64,000 nucleotides of DNA, from assembly GCA_019925795.1 (NCBI GenBank), contig CM034304.1, positions 14,748,720 to 14,812,719 on the forward strand. The letters run 5' to 3'. Each line of letters begins with the position of its first letter. Positions within the stretch are counted from its first letter, which is position 1. The stretch is from Dendrobium chrysotoxum. Its lineage: Eukaryota; Streptophyta; Magnoliopsida; Asparagales; Orchidaceae. Made by a program: the position numbers and the translations under genes. The notes under the pieces are model-generated. The model worked only from the letters and a program-made list of their open reading frames with translations, searched no databases and was not told the origin of the DNA. Shown here in pieces: positions 37,801 to 47,474 of this stretch.

Positions 37801-40800
37801 ATGTTCCCTTCTTTGTTCTGAAACTCAAACTATTACCATGAAGTTAATTTTTATTTGCCCCCTTAGTCATGATGCTCTTACATAAATGATGATGTAATTC
37901 AGCCGTTTCATTTGAAGTTGCACAATACAACATATGGAGTTCACCAACTCTTTTTGCTTTTAGAACAACCAATGAATTAAACACCCCATCAGTGCTTTCA
38001 CAAGTCCATGGTGGATTAGTATATTTTGCTTCTTTGCTCTCTCTTTTTTTTTTTGAACACTTGCAATTGGCATTAAACTTGAAAAGAAAGATACAGAAAC
38101 CTAAGTGATAGACGACCTATCACAATCCTCACTAATCACGTCAACAAAACTTAATGGAAGGTTATTACCAAGAAAATCATCCAAAAAAATCACCTAAAAT
38201 GGCATGATGAGCACAATAATCAGCCACCTTATTACTCTATCTAGAAACATAATAAAAAATTACATGTTTAAAAACTTCTAAAAAAGAAAGATCAATAGTA
38301 TGAAGTCTTCTGCTCTGCAAGTGTGTATTCTTTATTGAATTCTACAACAACTTCATAATATTCACATTATCTCCCTCAATAATAATTCCTCTTTTATCAG
38401 CCATCCAACCTTGAAACACATTCTTGAAATCCAATACCGCATTTAATTCCAACTGAGCAATGAAATAATTTCTTACCATATGCAAACAAGAACCTTCCTT
38501 TATGATCTTTCAAAACACCAGCTATTCTAGCCAAATTTGATTGAGATAAAGATGCATACACATTCAATTTGATCCATTCTGAAGGTGGGGGATACCAAGC
38601 TTTATAAAACAGCCCATCATTCTAATTACTATCACATTCCTCATTGTGCTATGGTTGCAATTGTTAGAAGAATTTCACTTTTCTATGCATAAGTACCTAC
38701 TTAGAATGAGCTTGAAAAAAAAATATAAAGAGACCAAGCAGTGAAAGAAGACAATGTGATTTATGTGGTTCATACAAAATAATTGCCATTCATAGGATAA
38801 GATAGAAGGATTGATCCATTATCAAGAAGTCACACTCTTCCAGATAAATTGGGTCAAAATAAAGTTTCCTCCAATTTATGATGTGAAACAAACAGGAATT
38901 GCAAGGAATTAAGAAAATAAGATAAAGCTTGCCACTTTAAGGTTAATGTATTACAAGATTTTATTTTAGGAATTCTCAATTATAGTTTGCTTTGGCATGC
39001 GATCACAAGCTAGGATAACAAGACAATTAAAATAATAACCAGAAAGTAAAGTAAAACTAGTTATGCCGTAACAAGAATCCACAGACTAATATCTAGAATA
39101 TTCACCTTGAGTTTCCCTTCAATCTCTTTATGGCTTAGTGGAAGAAGAAGTTGAGTATTATTGATGATGCCACCAAAAGAAAGAGGGAGCTTATGATATC
39201 ATCCAGGGAGAAGCTAGCTGGAGTTGGAGGAGTGGGTGGACGATGTAGAAGTTGCCACTGGATTGGATGATAGTAGTCGTCGATGGCGGTCATCAGAGAG
39301 AAGATGATTCTATCAACGTACTCCTCTACTGTATTGTCGATCTCTGGATTGACGTCGAAGAATGGGGAACGAAAAACATCCACAAATCCTTGATTGTTGA
39401 AGACGAATAAGTGATCTCTTTCAAGATCGGCCATACATGGTAAAAAGTAGGCTAAGTGGTGGTGAATCTTTTCCTTGGGTAATATGTGAAGCAAAGGAGA
39501 AGAGAGGTAATGGGGGGAGGGGTTGAGGGTTGCGGCCCAGGCTAGAAGAAGAGGCCTCTTTAATTTCAAGAGTTTGGGTTGAAGAGGGTGGAGGGAATAC
39601 AAAATTAAAATCTGAAATTTAATTTCAGATTTTCTAATTGGAGGGAGGGAATAGAATTTGAATTTCAAATCTCCTTTAATGGGGGAAATTTATTTGGTGA
39701 TGAAGAGAGAGGGAGCCGACGGCTTATGTGAGGGATTAGGGGTTTTAATTAATAAGAGGGGGTTAATTGGAGAGAGAAACGAAGAGTATGGGGGCCGGCC
39801 ATGAGAGAGGGAGGGGGGGTGGGGTGTCCACATTCATTGAATTTGGCCATAGGCAATTAAGGTGGGATTTGGAGTTAATTCTGAATTAATTTCAGATTGA
39901 AATCAATAGGGAAGTTTCCTTAGAATAGGTTTTGATTGATTAGAAAGATTTTGAAAATTCAAATTCTTTTGAATTTGAATTCAAAGACTTTCCAATCCAA
40001 CAAAGGCAAAATAAAGAAAGTATTAAAGGGGTGGTTTGAAAGAGGGATCTAGGGGTTGGAGGGGAAAAACCGGCGGGATGGCTAGGCCGACGGCTTGGAT
40101 CAGGCCAGTGAATAGGGTGGGCCGGCGGATAAGGGTAGTGGGTGGCGGGTTTGGGTGGTGGCGGGATTAGGGCTGACGGGTATGGGAGAAAGAAGGGGCT
40201 TTTAGGCTTAAGAGGGGAAGGAGATGAGGAGGGGTGGCGGTTTGGGAAGAGGAGGAGAAGTAACGAAGAAGAAAACCACGAGCCCGGAATCCTCCGGCGG
40301 CTAGTGGGCATTGCGTGTTCCTCCCTAAGGAGTTCACTCAAGAGCTCTCAAACTCACAATAAAACAAAGGCTAAAAATTTTCATTCATCAATCATCCCCA
40401 ATACAATAGAGAGGGCCTTTATATATAGACATCAACATAATAAAAGAAAAGGACTAAAGTGCCCTCAGGGCTACAACATCAAACTAACTACCCATAGGGG
40501 TAAAATAGAAAAAAACTGAAATATAAAATAAAACAATACATGAAATGCATAAAAAATAAAGGATCCTAATCGTAGTCGTCGATCTATAGTGCCTCCTCTG
40601 ATAAACACATCTGAATCTCCTGCTGATGTCCTCATCAATTTAAGTACAGCTAATTTAACCATAAAAAAGCCCCAAATTTAAAAAAAAAAATTCTTGTAAT
40701 ATATTGTACAAACATAAGAGGCAATGTGAAATATAATAAAAGAAAAGATTAAATCATTTAAGAAGATCGTCACTTGATTGCTCCTTGATTCTCTTCTCTT

Positions 40801-43253
40801 TCTTGTCCTTTCCCCTTTTTTTGTTACAATTTTGGGTCACACCCAACTCCTTTTTCTTATTTGTTTATTGGAGTTTTCAGAGATAAAAATATAAATCAAA
40901 ATTATTTTTAAAAATTGATTTGGAGTTAATTCAATAAGAAAATTTAACAAATTTTGAAATATATTCTTTTCTGAAAACAGCGTATAAGTAAGATTTATTC
41001 TAAAATTATTTATTTTGATTTTTTGCTTATCCTTATAATATTATTGAATCAATATTCTAACATTTATGACAAGGGAAATCACTATCTTTTTTCTTCGTGG
41101 GTAGAGCTGTCTCTTGGATAGAGAAGCTAAATTACACTTGATTAAGGTATGCGATTAAATGACTAATATTGATGTAAATATGAGATGGCATTTCAAAGTT
41201 CATCTAATTACAACTTGTACGATTAATACATAATTGTTAGTAGGAAAGTTAAGATGTAGTGAGTTATATTGAGAGTTGACCTACCAAGGAATAGAAATTG
41301 GTATATGTGGATTTGGAGGAAGAGGAACTTGTCTCAGAGGTAGAGGAGAGCGAAACGAAATGCGCACTCTCATGAAAGGTTACATCAATTGCGGTATATA
41401 ATCATTGAGTAAGAGGGATCAAAATAGCGATAACATTTTTGAGTGTCATAATACTTGAGAATAATATACTTAGAAAGTTTGTCATGCAGAGAAAAAATTG
41501 GGTATAGTAGATACAACAAATATCCTAGGTGTGAGGGAAAATAAATTTGATTGAAGTCATGAGTGGAGATGAGTAAGAATTTGTCCAAAAAAGGGTATAG
41601 GATATATGGTTGATGAGAAAGCATGTTGTTAAGATGGCATCCCCTCAAAACTAGTGAAGAATATTGAAATATCAAGATGATAGTTTTTATGCTCAACCAA
41701 ACCATTATGGTAGGATGTATAGGAACATTGAGTTCGATAAATGATACTATAGTTTACCATGACCAAAACGTATGAAACAATGGTTTCATAACTTTTAGAG
41801 CATTATCTATGCGTAAAGTTTTGGTTAAGTTGGAGAACTGAGAACTTTTATTTCTTGGTGGAAATTTAAAAAATATATAAAGGATCTCTAAAAAAATATT
41901 TGAAAAATTAAACTTAGGTACCCATGAACAATTATTAATTAATGTGCAAAAAACCATATAGTGAACTAACTTAAAAGAAAGAAGATAACTAATGTAGAAG
42001 AAGGAAAAGTCACACAATAGTATTTATCCAATTCACAAATATGAAATTCAAACTTGGATAGAGATGAAGCAAAGACAAAGTTCTGAAGTATGTTGGGAGG
42101 AGGATTACAAAGTTGACAATGACAATTAAAACGAGTAATAGTGGAGGGGAGAGTAGAAGGAAAATCTATTGTCAACTAGTAGACTCTATCAATTTCAAAA
42201 TCTCCATCAATTATCTTCTTCAATCTAAGATCCTATAGACACAATAAGATAGATGGAATTTTACAAAATAATTTTGAGTTTTATAGGACAATGAATATTG
42301 AATCAGTTGATAGAAAATTATGGTACGTATAAAACATTTGTATGAGAGAGTGTTTTAAAGGATGAACAATATTCTTTCTAGAGATGGGAGAGGGGGTCAA
42401 TAATAATAACAGGTGAAAGGGATGTCATGCGAATAATGAAAAGAGTTGGTGGTTATCTATCATATGGGGAAGTGGCATTGAAACTCATCAATAGAAATAA
42501 TTATAGTGGATCTTGAGGAAGAGACAACTTGATTCGTTGAGGTGCATGGCTGAGAATGTTGAAATAGTCGATCATATAGGAGGAAGCACCAGGAGTAACC
42601 TTGGTTGAATTTGAATCAATTGTAGAAGTATGTTTGGTAATTGAGGGATAGTCAAAATTCTCCTTGCAAAGATTCAAGAGGATGGTTGTGTCTACCATAA
42701 ATTGAAACTGCACACCCTACAGAGAAGCTATAGGCCAAAGATCAATTTAGTGATGAAAAAATCTTTATTTTATTAATAATTAGTTGGATCATTGGTGAAG
42801 GGTCATTTATGAAGTAATTCATCCAATTTTTTCTCTCAATGAGCTATAATACTTCTAGATTTGCATGCCATTTTGTTAAAGAGAGAGAATATCAAAAAAA
42901 AAAAGTGCATATATGTGAGTGATATTACTTTTTTTGAAAATAAGAGTGAAGAAAATCACACATCTTCTTGACAAAATCTTCAAATGTCACGATTGAGGCA
43001 CAAGACTATTTGAGTAAATAGGTAAGGACAACATAATCAAATGCTTGCTATATGAAAGCTTTGATGGTTTTAGCGTCACCTGTAGTAGAGACATCAAAAT
43101 GGTGAAGCTTGTTGTGAGAATTGACAACAAATCAAGGAACTTGTTACTACACAAGATAATTAGCACGATTGAATTATATGTTGGTATTGATGGTGGAGAG
43201 TTCACCTCATTGAGGTATCACTGAGGTATGATTGAGAGGCCATGACATAATTT

Positions 43254-43311
<58 letters not shown>

Positions 43312-44691
43312 TGTTGTGGACATGATGATAACAAGGAGCAAGTGTATGAGCAAAGGGGTGATGATTGATTGGCTAGCTTGCAAGGTTATGTGGAGCAAAT
43401 GCTCGTAGCAAGGTGATTTGCGTGCAAGAAAGCAAGCCGTGACAAACAAGTACAAGGAGAAATGCAACATCAAGTGTGCACGGTTGTGCAAGGTTGAATG
43501 ATTGGTTGGGCAAGTAAATGGGGATGCAAATGAAAGGGAATGAGTAATTCTTCTCTTTTTTTTTTTAGTGGGGGGTTGTTTGAGACGAAGCCTACGGTAA
43601 GGGTTCGAGAGCATAAAAGGGTGCAATTTGAGAGTGGAGAAGGATAGTACATATGAGGGAGCAATAGGGAGCGACAGTGCATGCGAGGTAGGTTTTGCGT
43701 AAAAGGAGAGTTGCAAGCAATGATCATGTGAGTGATTGAAGGAAGTGGGCTAGGGGCTTCAACAAACTTTGTTCAGATACCTTAATGCAGAGAAATTTTG
43801 ATGTATTCTTAATTGAATATAGGAGCTTATATATAGCCGTACATGATGTATACAAAAAGTAAACTAAGAAAATGAGAATATCCATAATTATGAGGATTTA
43901 AAAAAATATATGTTCCTAATCATATATTCTTCTAATATAATACTTTCTAATATATCATACACCTACGATCATAAACATACAGATAATTCCTTATTTTTCA
44001 AGTGGAATTCTGGATGTCATGAAGTTGTCTTACTCCCAAAAGTCGTAAATGACCTAAAAGTTCTTATTTTAAGTGAAAAAGAAGCTGGACTCATACCTTT
44101 TATATAAGAGAAGCGATCTTACAACAAAATGTATTTAAGGAACATAATAATTCTGTCAAGATCCGTTTATGATACAAGAACTCGCATGTTATTGTTCTTT
44201 ACTACATTGCAATCTGCATATATTTTGAGGATATTATGGGATATGTTGATCTTTTGTTTTATTTGATGCGGGTTTCTTTGAAAGCAGTGGGACAACTATG
44301 AAGATCGAATTGCTTTTGGTGGCTTAGGATTTGCCTCTATTGTTGCATTTTGGGCCTCATTAAACCTTATTTCGGTAATTTGCAATGCCATTTGTGCAGC
44401 TTTGTTCTTGGCAAGCCTCATTTTAAAGCACCAAAGTAATGATTCCAGATATCAATTATTTACCTTACCTATTTTACTAGTTTTCTGCTCCTTTCTTGTG
44501 GCAGGTCATTGACAAATTACCTGTGATCCCCAGTGTTCTTGAATTCATTGGGATATTCTTTTCCTGGGTAAGATCATTTTTCTTAATCTTTTACATTAAG
44601 TTAATACTTTTCCAAATTTGTTTCTTATAGGTCTGACAACTACTGTCCTATAGTGGTTTATCTACCGATATCTCCTATTCAAACCAGACAG
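19793..44691 (+). CDS. CURT1C: CURVATURE THYLAKOID 1C-like protein, exons 1-5 (3' end not in window)
   Basis: Five exons with GT/AG borders join in frame: 106, 92, 87, 63 and 38 coding bases, 128 codons plus two bases. The N-terminus (MVMAAASALIPTSLF, then KSHFTNKRKLPFSP) looks like a plastid transit peptide. The mature part has a short amphipathic stretch (SIVKYVQNAWDNYEDRIAF), a first membrane helix (GLGFASIVAFWASLNLIS), the loop VIDKLPVIPSVLEF and a second helix ending WWFIYRYLLFKPDR. This is the CAAD/CURT1 fold; DKLPVI and YRYLLFKPDR match the CURT1C branch as I remember it. CURT1 proteins oligomerise in thylakoid membranes and bend them at grana margins. The missing part is about 25 residues. 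There is no lesion in any exon, so the gene looks functional despite introns of 14.9, 9.4 and more than 19.3 kb. Confidence 0.88.
19899..20760 (+). other. CURT1C: Start of CURT1C intron 1
   Basis: No gene or clear element in this stretch. It has a T-rich tract just inside the donor (19929-19944) and AT-rich sequence; it may be original intron sequence. Confidence 0.45.
20760..22120 (+). mobile_element. LTR-retrotransposon remnant with primer-site-like motif
   Basis: At 20994-21016 the sequence ATTGGTGCCATTTGTGAGAA resembles the primer-binding and leader start (TTGGCGCCGTCTGTGGGAA-like) of plant Tat/Athila-type gypsy elements. The 230 bp before it would be the end of an LTR. Downstream there is only stop-filled sequence. 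No partner LTR was identified. Confidence 0.4.
22100..22220 (+). repeat. About 39-bp minisatellite, left part (split by hAT)
   Basis: Units of roughly 35-40 bp with a CACRCGCAATT start and AAATCGTGACC core repeat three times. The array resumes at 23216 after the hAT insertion with units containing GAGATCATGATCA. The insertion clearly post-dates the array. Confidence 0.75.
22221..23215. mobile_element. Non-autonomous hAT-type transposon
   Basis: Terminal inverted repeats CATTGTTTAAAATTGCGCAA (left) and CAAAGTTTAAAATTGTGCAA (right, reverse complement) agree at 17 of 20 positions. An 8-bp target duplication GCGCAATT flanks the element at 22213-22220 and 23216-23223, which is the size made by hAT transposases. 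The first 200 bp and last 80 bp are packed with GAGGC/GCCTC repeats. At most a relic of coding sequence is present (a short open frame at 22443). A second copy is at 46316. Confidence 0.85.
23216..23360 (+). repeat. About 39-bp minisatellite, right part
   Basis: Three to four further units, each with a GAGATCATGATCA-type core (which contains the palindrome TGATCATGATCA) and a GTGCGATT/GTGAACAA-like border. It continues the array interrupted at 22220. Confidence 0.75.
23500..24366 (-). pseudogene. Gypsy protease-region remnant
   Basis: On the minus strand one can read SQSFMNVVSTSPS, VELHPSPYKVA and TQRYLVPIEL, which match the gypsy protease block (SCTNVVSTSLVEKL, HPxPYKLQWL, KQCLVPFSIG). It is stop-ridden. 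The protein continues across the LINE insertion with the Gag remnant at 25898-26450, showing that one gypsy element was split. Confidence 0.6.
24367..24384. repeat. Target-site duplication of the RTE LINE (left copy)
   Basis: CTTGCCTTCACTTTTGAA here is repeated exactly at 25880-25897, on the other side of the LINE. A length of 18 bp is normal for target-primed reverse transcription. Confidence 0.85.
24385..25879 (-). mobile_element. 5'-truncated RTE-type LINE
   Basis: Minus-strand reading gives, in order, DDISIEVWKCLGDEGIFWL, QNQFGFM and EAIHLLRGLMEKYREN, the MLFADDILLVD catalytic motif, KFYKMVVRPATLYSAKCWPL and SHLRWFGHIKRR. This is the typical plant RTE reverse transcriptase and its C-terminal end. 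The frame has many stops. The 3' end is a short GTT repeat (24385-24396 on plus is CAACAACAACA), the usual RTE tail. An 18-bp target duplication flanks it. The 5' end is truncated and carries a 20-bp foreign tag (25860-25879). Confidence 0.85.
25898..26450 (-). pseudogene. Gypsy Gag remnant with zinc-knuckle trace
   Basis: The minus-strand piece at 26429-26205 reads RFQSKLHSDIHLEMLSR then TFEEAIQQNLRLEKCYHLP, the usual end of the gypsy capsid domain. Shifted frames further down show a CFTFGKTGYYASN trace of a CCHC knuckle. The frame is broken. Confidence 0.6.
26779..26795 (-). other. Degenerate primer-binding site of gypsy remnant
   Basis: The minus strand reads TTTGATATTAGAGC against the tRNA-Met primer site TTGGTATCAGAGC. 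It lies upstream of the Gag remnant with the right spacing and orientation. Confidence 0.5.
26800..27530 (-). mobile_element. Presumed 5' LTR of gypsy remnant
   Basis: Assigned only from position next to the primer site. It is AT-rich and has no gene. The right border is unclear because a GC-rich repeat block begins at about 27534. Confidence 0.35.
27807..28200 (+). repeat. GC-rich tandem units of about 120-140 bp, three copies
   Basis: Units begin with CTTCTTCGGC- or CTTCTTTGGC-like sequence, contain TTCCTTCC or TTCCCTTCCTG, then GGAAG and an AGCT...GTGAAG end. Starts at about 27807, 27930 and 28063, and a partial start at 28200. Copies are 60-80 percent alike by eye. Confidence 0.6.
28320..28670. 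repeat. AT-only low-complexity stretch
   Basis: About 350 bp made almost entirely of TAATTA/AATTAATTAT-type sequence between GC-rich blocks. It may act as an easily melted region or a matrix attachment-like segment, but this is only composition. Confidence 0.7.
28812..29345 (+). repeat. Seven copies of a short hairpin motif TATACGCGCTCTTGTAGCG
   Basis: The motif ATACGCGCTCTTGTAGCRYGGTRGG occurs at about 28812, 28889, 29010, 29121, 29191, 29258 and 29322. The part ACGCT-cttgt-AGCGT can fold into a 5-bp stem with a 5-base loop. Sequence between copies differs and spacing varies from 64 to 121 bp, so it is dispersed rather than a simple tandem. Confidence 0.8.
30261..30384. repeat. 62-bp tandem duplication
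   Basis: The segment beginning TGGAAGAGATGTTTGARCAA and ending with CTTCCTGGTGTTCCAAAG is present twice, starting at 30261 and 30323, with three or four differences. Confidence 0.85.
30864..31060. repeat. 67-bp triplicate with inverted-repeat core
   Basis: Copies start at 30864, 30931 and 30998 (exact 67-bp period), each CTATAGATGYAGAGGGTTTC followed by ACTCTAGTGTG and an inverted repeat GTGTC-atct-GACAC (second copy loop acct; third copy with one stem mismatch). Confidence 0.85.
32581..34773 (+). other. CURT1C: Remainder of CURT1C intron 1
   Basis: No element boundaries or gene were recognised. There is a GAA-rich run near 33390-33410 and two diverged copies of a short segment containing CATATGAGACCTCA (about 33880 and 33997). 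The last 700 bp before exon 2 are likely original intron. Confidence 0.45.
34774..34865 (+). CDS. CURT1C: CURT1C-like exon 2
   Basis: Preceded by the acceptor ATTGTTGCAG and followed by the near-ideal donor GTGAGT. Codes KRTLLKTTAKAVGDGSDTSS and QSIVKYVQNA, the end of the transit region and the beginning of the mature protein. Enters in phase 1 and leaves in phase 0. Confidence 0.85.
36447..36471. repeat. (AT)n microsatellite
   Basis: Perfect AT run of about 25 bp in intron 2. Confidence 0.9.
37273..37295. repeat. (AT)n microsatellite
   Basis: Perfect AT run of about 23 bp in intron 2. Confidence 0.9.
38060..38620 (-). pseudogene. L1-type LINE RNase H remnant
   Basis: The minus strand reads KAWYPPPSEWIKLNVYASLS, ARIAGVLKDHKGRFLFAYGK and ADKRGIIIEGD-like pieces. 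This is the plant LINE/L1-associated RNase H (PPxGWxKLNxDGS, GxGGVxRDxxGxxxxAF). The Asp of the first motif is Tyr (NVYAS). Broken by stops. Confidence 0.6.
38690..39939 (-). other. CURT1C: Non-coding, partly GC/AG-rich intron 2 sequence
   Basis: A 177-codon open frame on the minus strand (39668-39135) contains CMADLERDHLFVFNNQGF and VEEYVDRIIFSLMTAIDDYY, then a Pro-rich and hydrophobic end. I do not recognise it. It may be chance or a relic of a host-derived fragment caught in LTR debris. Confidence 0.3.
39940..40680 (-). mobile_element. LTR-like segment with TATA box (minus strand)
   Basis: On the minus strand the order is a U3-like part, CTATATATAAAGGCCC (TATA at about 40418-40427), CTCTCTATTGTATTGGGGATG and a C-rich, CT-rich leader, as in copia LTRs. 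The open frames on both strands here arise from the Pro-rich/GC-rich leader. Confidence 0.4.
40681..43955 (-). mobile_element. Old copia element, degenerate
   Basis: Coding traces on the minus strand: SNLTKTLRIDNALKVM near 41800 (integrase catalytic D in IKTLRxDNAxEY) and YLLYPIFSLHDKLSKYIILK with KCYRYFDPSYSMIIYR near 41400-41500 (the FLGYSxxQKGYRCYDPSxxxxxxS block of Ale/Tork-type copia). The RT was not found. The 5' LTR would be about 43316-43955, with TATATATAAGCTCC (minus) near 43830 and a start TGATATATTAGAAAG at about 43955. Many stops show that it is ancient. Confidence 0.55.
43259..43305. repeat. (AT)n microsatellite
   Basis: Longest AT run of the window, about 47 bp, at the inner border of the copia LTR, where it appears to have replaced the primer-binding site. 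Confidence 0.9.
44288..44374 (+). CDS. CURT1C: CURT1C-like exon 3 (first membrane helix)
   Basis: Acceptor TTTGAAAGCAG; donor GTAATT. Codes WDNYEDRIAFGG and then LGFASIVAFWASLNLIS, the first hydrophobic helix. Length 87 bp, phase 0 on both sides. Confidence 0.9.
44505..44567 (+). CDS. CURT1C: CURT1C-like exon 4
   Basis: Acceptor TTGTGGCAG; donor GTAAGA. Codes VIDKLPVIPSVLEF and IGIFFSW. The KLPVIP loop between the two helices is characteristic of CURT1 proteins. Length 63 bp, phase 0. Confidence 0.9.
44654..44691 (+). CDS. CURT1C: CURT1C-like exon 5 (second helix end)
   Basis: Acceptor GTCCTATAG; donor GTAAAT. Codes WFIYRYLLFKPD plus the first two bases (AG) of an Arg codon. The expected charged C-terminal tail must come from a further exon, which I could not find up to 46300 nor in the transposon-filled sequence after it. 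Confidence 0.9.
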
Positions 44692-46315
44692 GTAAATAAC
44701 TTGTATTGAGCTACTTTAAATTCTTTCTTCCAGTATTTTCGGATGAAAATCAGTTGCTCATTCTAGTTAATATATGTTTTTGTAGTTTGTTCTTAATAAT
44801 GTTAGTTCACAATGTCGACTAGATTGTATGTATAATGAATCATTTAGGAGCAAAATTAATGAAATATATTCAAATTTGAATATTTTTCTTGTGCTAGGGC
44901 ATTCACCATAATTGACATGATACAAACTCCTTGAACTACTGTGAGTTTAGGCGGATTACAACATTCCCTAGAAACCCAATCCCACTATGATGGGTTAGCT
45001 TGGCCCATACGGCCATGTACTGGTCTCTCTGCTCCTTCGTTGACTTAGATAAGTTCCTATTGGGCTAGAACATACTCCATGGGGCCAATTGGCCTAAATG
45101 GTCCTTCTCAAGACCCCCACAGTACTAATAAATTAAGTCTAAACTTGGTGGATCCACTATTCTAACCCAATGTGATCCTAGTTGTCCTAGTGCATTCCTA
45201 GTTAACTCAACTAATCTTTCCCTCAATTGACTAAGCTTGTCTTAATTTGCCTAGTAACCCCAATTAGTTCAATCTCACCCTTATTAACCTAAAGTTGGTT
45301 TTGGGTGACTTGCTCAGCTATATTTGGTGACATAAAATTAATTTTAGTTAGCTTATTTGGTCCCACCTTAGCATTATGCTGGTGCAAGTTGAATAGTTTG
45401 ACTTAGTTAACCTTTTAACTAGTTCTGATCAACCGTTTTAGTCATAATTAATCATGGCCCAAACTTAATTGACTCAATCTAAATCGAATTGATTTGAGTG
45501 CTCTCAATTGACCTAGCTAGGTCTCTCGATCAAATCTAGCTCAAGCCTAATTAACTTGGTTGAGCCAACTAAGTCTTTGTGTTGACCAAGTGAGCTCGAT
45601 TAGTTTTAATCAAATTAATTGGCTCCTTAATTCACCCAAAGTTTGACTTAACTTATGTAAGAACAGATTTTTGTCAATTGAATTAAAATCAAACTCGTTT
45701 AATCACTAATTGTGCCACCATAAGTTTTTCTTGACCTAGCCCAATCATCTGAAAGCAAACTCATTTTAGATCTACACTCCATCAATTGATAAGCCTTGCA
45801 GCCTCATCAAAGCTTGAGCATGCCTAATTTTTTATTTGGGCTAACTTTATATCAAACTCAAATTTTCAAAATTGGTTCCTAGTTCGACCCAATTGGCTTA
45901 TTGGGGCTCTGAGCCTAAATCCATTGGCTTATTTGGCCAGATTGTTGAGCCATATCAACTCTACTATTGGACCTTGATGGAGTAAATTATGCTCAAGTTG
46001 TGAGCTCAATTTGCTCTTAGCTCAACCAAGTGGCTAACCGAAGCTTTAATTCGAGTCTACTCAACCATATACTGGTATTTATCTTAACCAAACCGAGCCT
46101 TATGCTTCGAATTGAGTTTGGTTGGATGACTCATTGTATCTTTACTAAGTAGAAATCTACCCAATTGAATTTTGTGCCTGGCCTAACCTTAGACAAGTGG
46201 GTTTAAACCTCATGAGATTGAGTTTCATTGGATGACTCCATTGTATTCTTTTGAGTCTAAAGTCTAAACCTCCCGCAATTGAGTTTTCTCTTGACAACCT
46301 ATCTCTTACAAATTC
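44692..46315 (+). other. CURT1C: Start of CURT1C intron 5; LTR-like sequence
   Basis: The first 200 bp look like ordinary intron. From about 44930 to 46310 the sequence is full of TTGACTTAGTTAACC- and CCAATTGGCTTATTTGG-like phrases that recall the complement of the Tat LTR at 7478-9285 in composition and wording. No gene. It is probably a much-diverged LTR. Confidence 0.4.
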
Positions 46316-46973
46316 TATTGTTTGAAATTGTGCAATAATGAGGCTTGCCTTGAGACCCGCCTCATTGCAATTCCAATGAAAAATGCCTCAAAGATTATGC
46401 CTCGAGCTTTTTTTTTATGAGGCTTGCATCTATGCTTGGTTGAGGCCCGCCTTGAGGCGCGTCTCACCTTGCTGGAGTGAGGCGTACGCCTCACCCTATT
46501 TATACATATATTTTTATGAAAACTTACCTAAATCCTAAACTAAAGGTCTAAAAAATCATGCCTTCATGCATCCCCAAGCCGCAACAACTTCCTTTCAACT
46601 ACCTTGACCTCCAACCCACCGTTGTAGCCGCCGCCGGGGATCACTTAAAAGCCATACACCACCACCACTTTCTCTATAAAATTTGGTGTATTACTCTCAT
46701 CTTTATGTTGATAACAAATATTTATGAAAGAGAAAAATAACTAACATAAATGAAGAATAAGAAGATTGGGAGGCATTAGACTCTACGAGATGACGTAGGG
46801 GAGAGATTAATTTGTTATGACGACAACTCAATTAAAGACCCCTTTCATGATGATAGTATAGATTTTTTAGTTGTGGCTAAATATTTCAGCTTTCATTATG
46901 AATTAAATGTGGATTAGTAGGAAACTCAGAAAGAAGGAATTTGAGGTTGAACTTGATGTTATATGATACTTCT
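46316..46973. mobile_element. Second hAT copy, cut by LTR-element insertion
   Basis: Starts TATTGTTTGAAATTGTGCAA (17 of 20 positions like the left TIR at 22221) and follows the first 640 bp of that element (GAGGC/GCCTC repeats, CCCAAGCCGCAACAAC, the GATGATAGTATAGAT region). At 46974 the copia-type LTR begins. The right half of the hAT is not in the window, as expected if it lies beyond the nested elements. Confidence 0.75.
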
Positions 46974-47474
46974 GATATAATTCGGGAGTCCGAGCTTGTG
47001 TTTTGATGATTACAAATATTATTAGATGATTATTTAGTTTCTCCTGCTCTTTCTATTGCATACATTTTTTTGTATGTACTAATATTTTAGGTTCAACATA
47101 CAGCGAGTATCATCAAAGAATCAGGGTTCAAGATTGGATTTTATATGTTTGATTTATCTGAAAGAGTCTATAATTTTATTTTATTTTAGTCAATTAATGT
47201 AAAAAGCTATATATTAGCTTAACAACTGTGCACACACACAGGGGGAGTGAAACTGAATGTTTTAATTTTTCTGAAGATCATACTAGACAATAAGGATGGT
47301 ACTGTACGATTTTTTAATTAGAATTTAATTAAAATGTTTAATTAAATGAAATAAATTTGAAATTAAAAAATGAACTAATTGTACTGTACAAATAACATCA
47401 TACAGGATGATTAGTTAAAATCAAGAGTCCCTGTCGCCATTCATATTGTACGATTTTTCTCTTTGTACATGTTG
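46974..47474 (+). mobile_element. 5' LTR of non-autonomous element, U3 part
   Basis: Begins TGATATAATTCGGGAG. Palindrome-like 15-mers start at 47277, 47296, 47378 and 47397 (19-bp offsets). The LTR resumes at about 48640 after the inserted copia fragment, where the R/U5 motif GGTTCTCAACCGCAC and GTAGATGTAGG occur, and ends near 48890. Confidence 0.6.

Larger units (their letters stand above)
34866..38050 (+). other. CURT1C: First third of CURT1C intron 2
   Basis: AT-rich sequence without genes. It holds two AT dinucleotide runs (36447-36471, 37273-37295). A stretch at 36000-36190 is similar to 40860-41075, so an LTR or other element pair may enclose 36200-40860. Confidence 0.45.

Noticed and set aside
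39940..40519. Overlapping open frames of 133 and 125 codons on opposite strands
   Set aside because: They are Pro-rich or Gly-rich translations of a GC-rich LTR leader next to a TATA box, with no family motif.
43252..43716. 154-codon open frame on the minus strand ending in Tyr-Ile repeats
   Set aside because: It runs through the copia LTR and an (AT)n microsatellite. No protein motif.
44700..44900. Search for CURT1C exon 6 just after exon 5 (TTCTTCCAG followed by TATTTTCGG at about 44734)
   Set aside because: The acceptor-like site gives a frame that stops after four codons and lacks the expected Gln-Glu-Leu tail.
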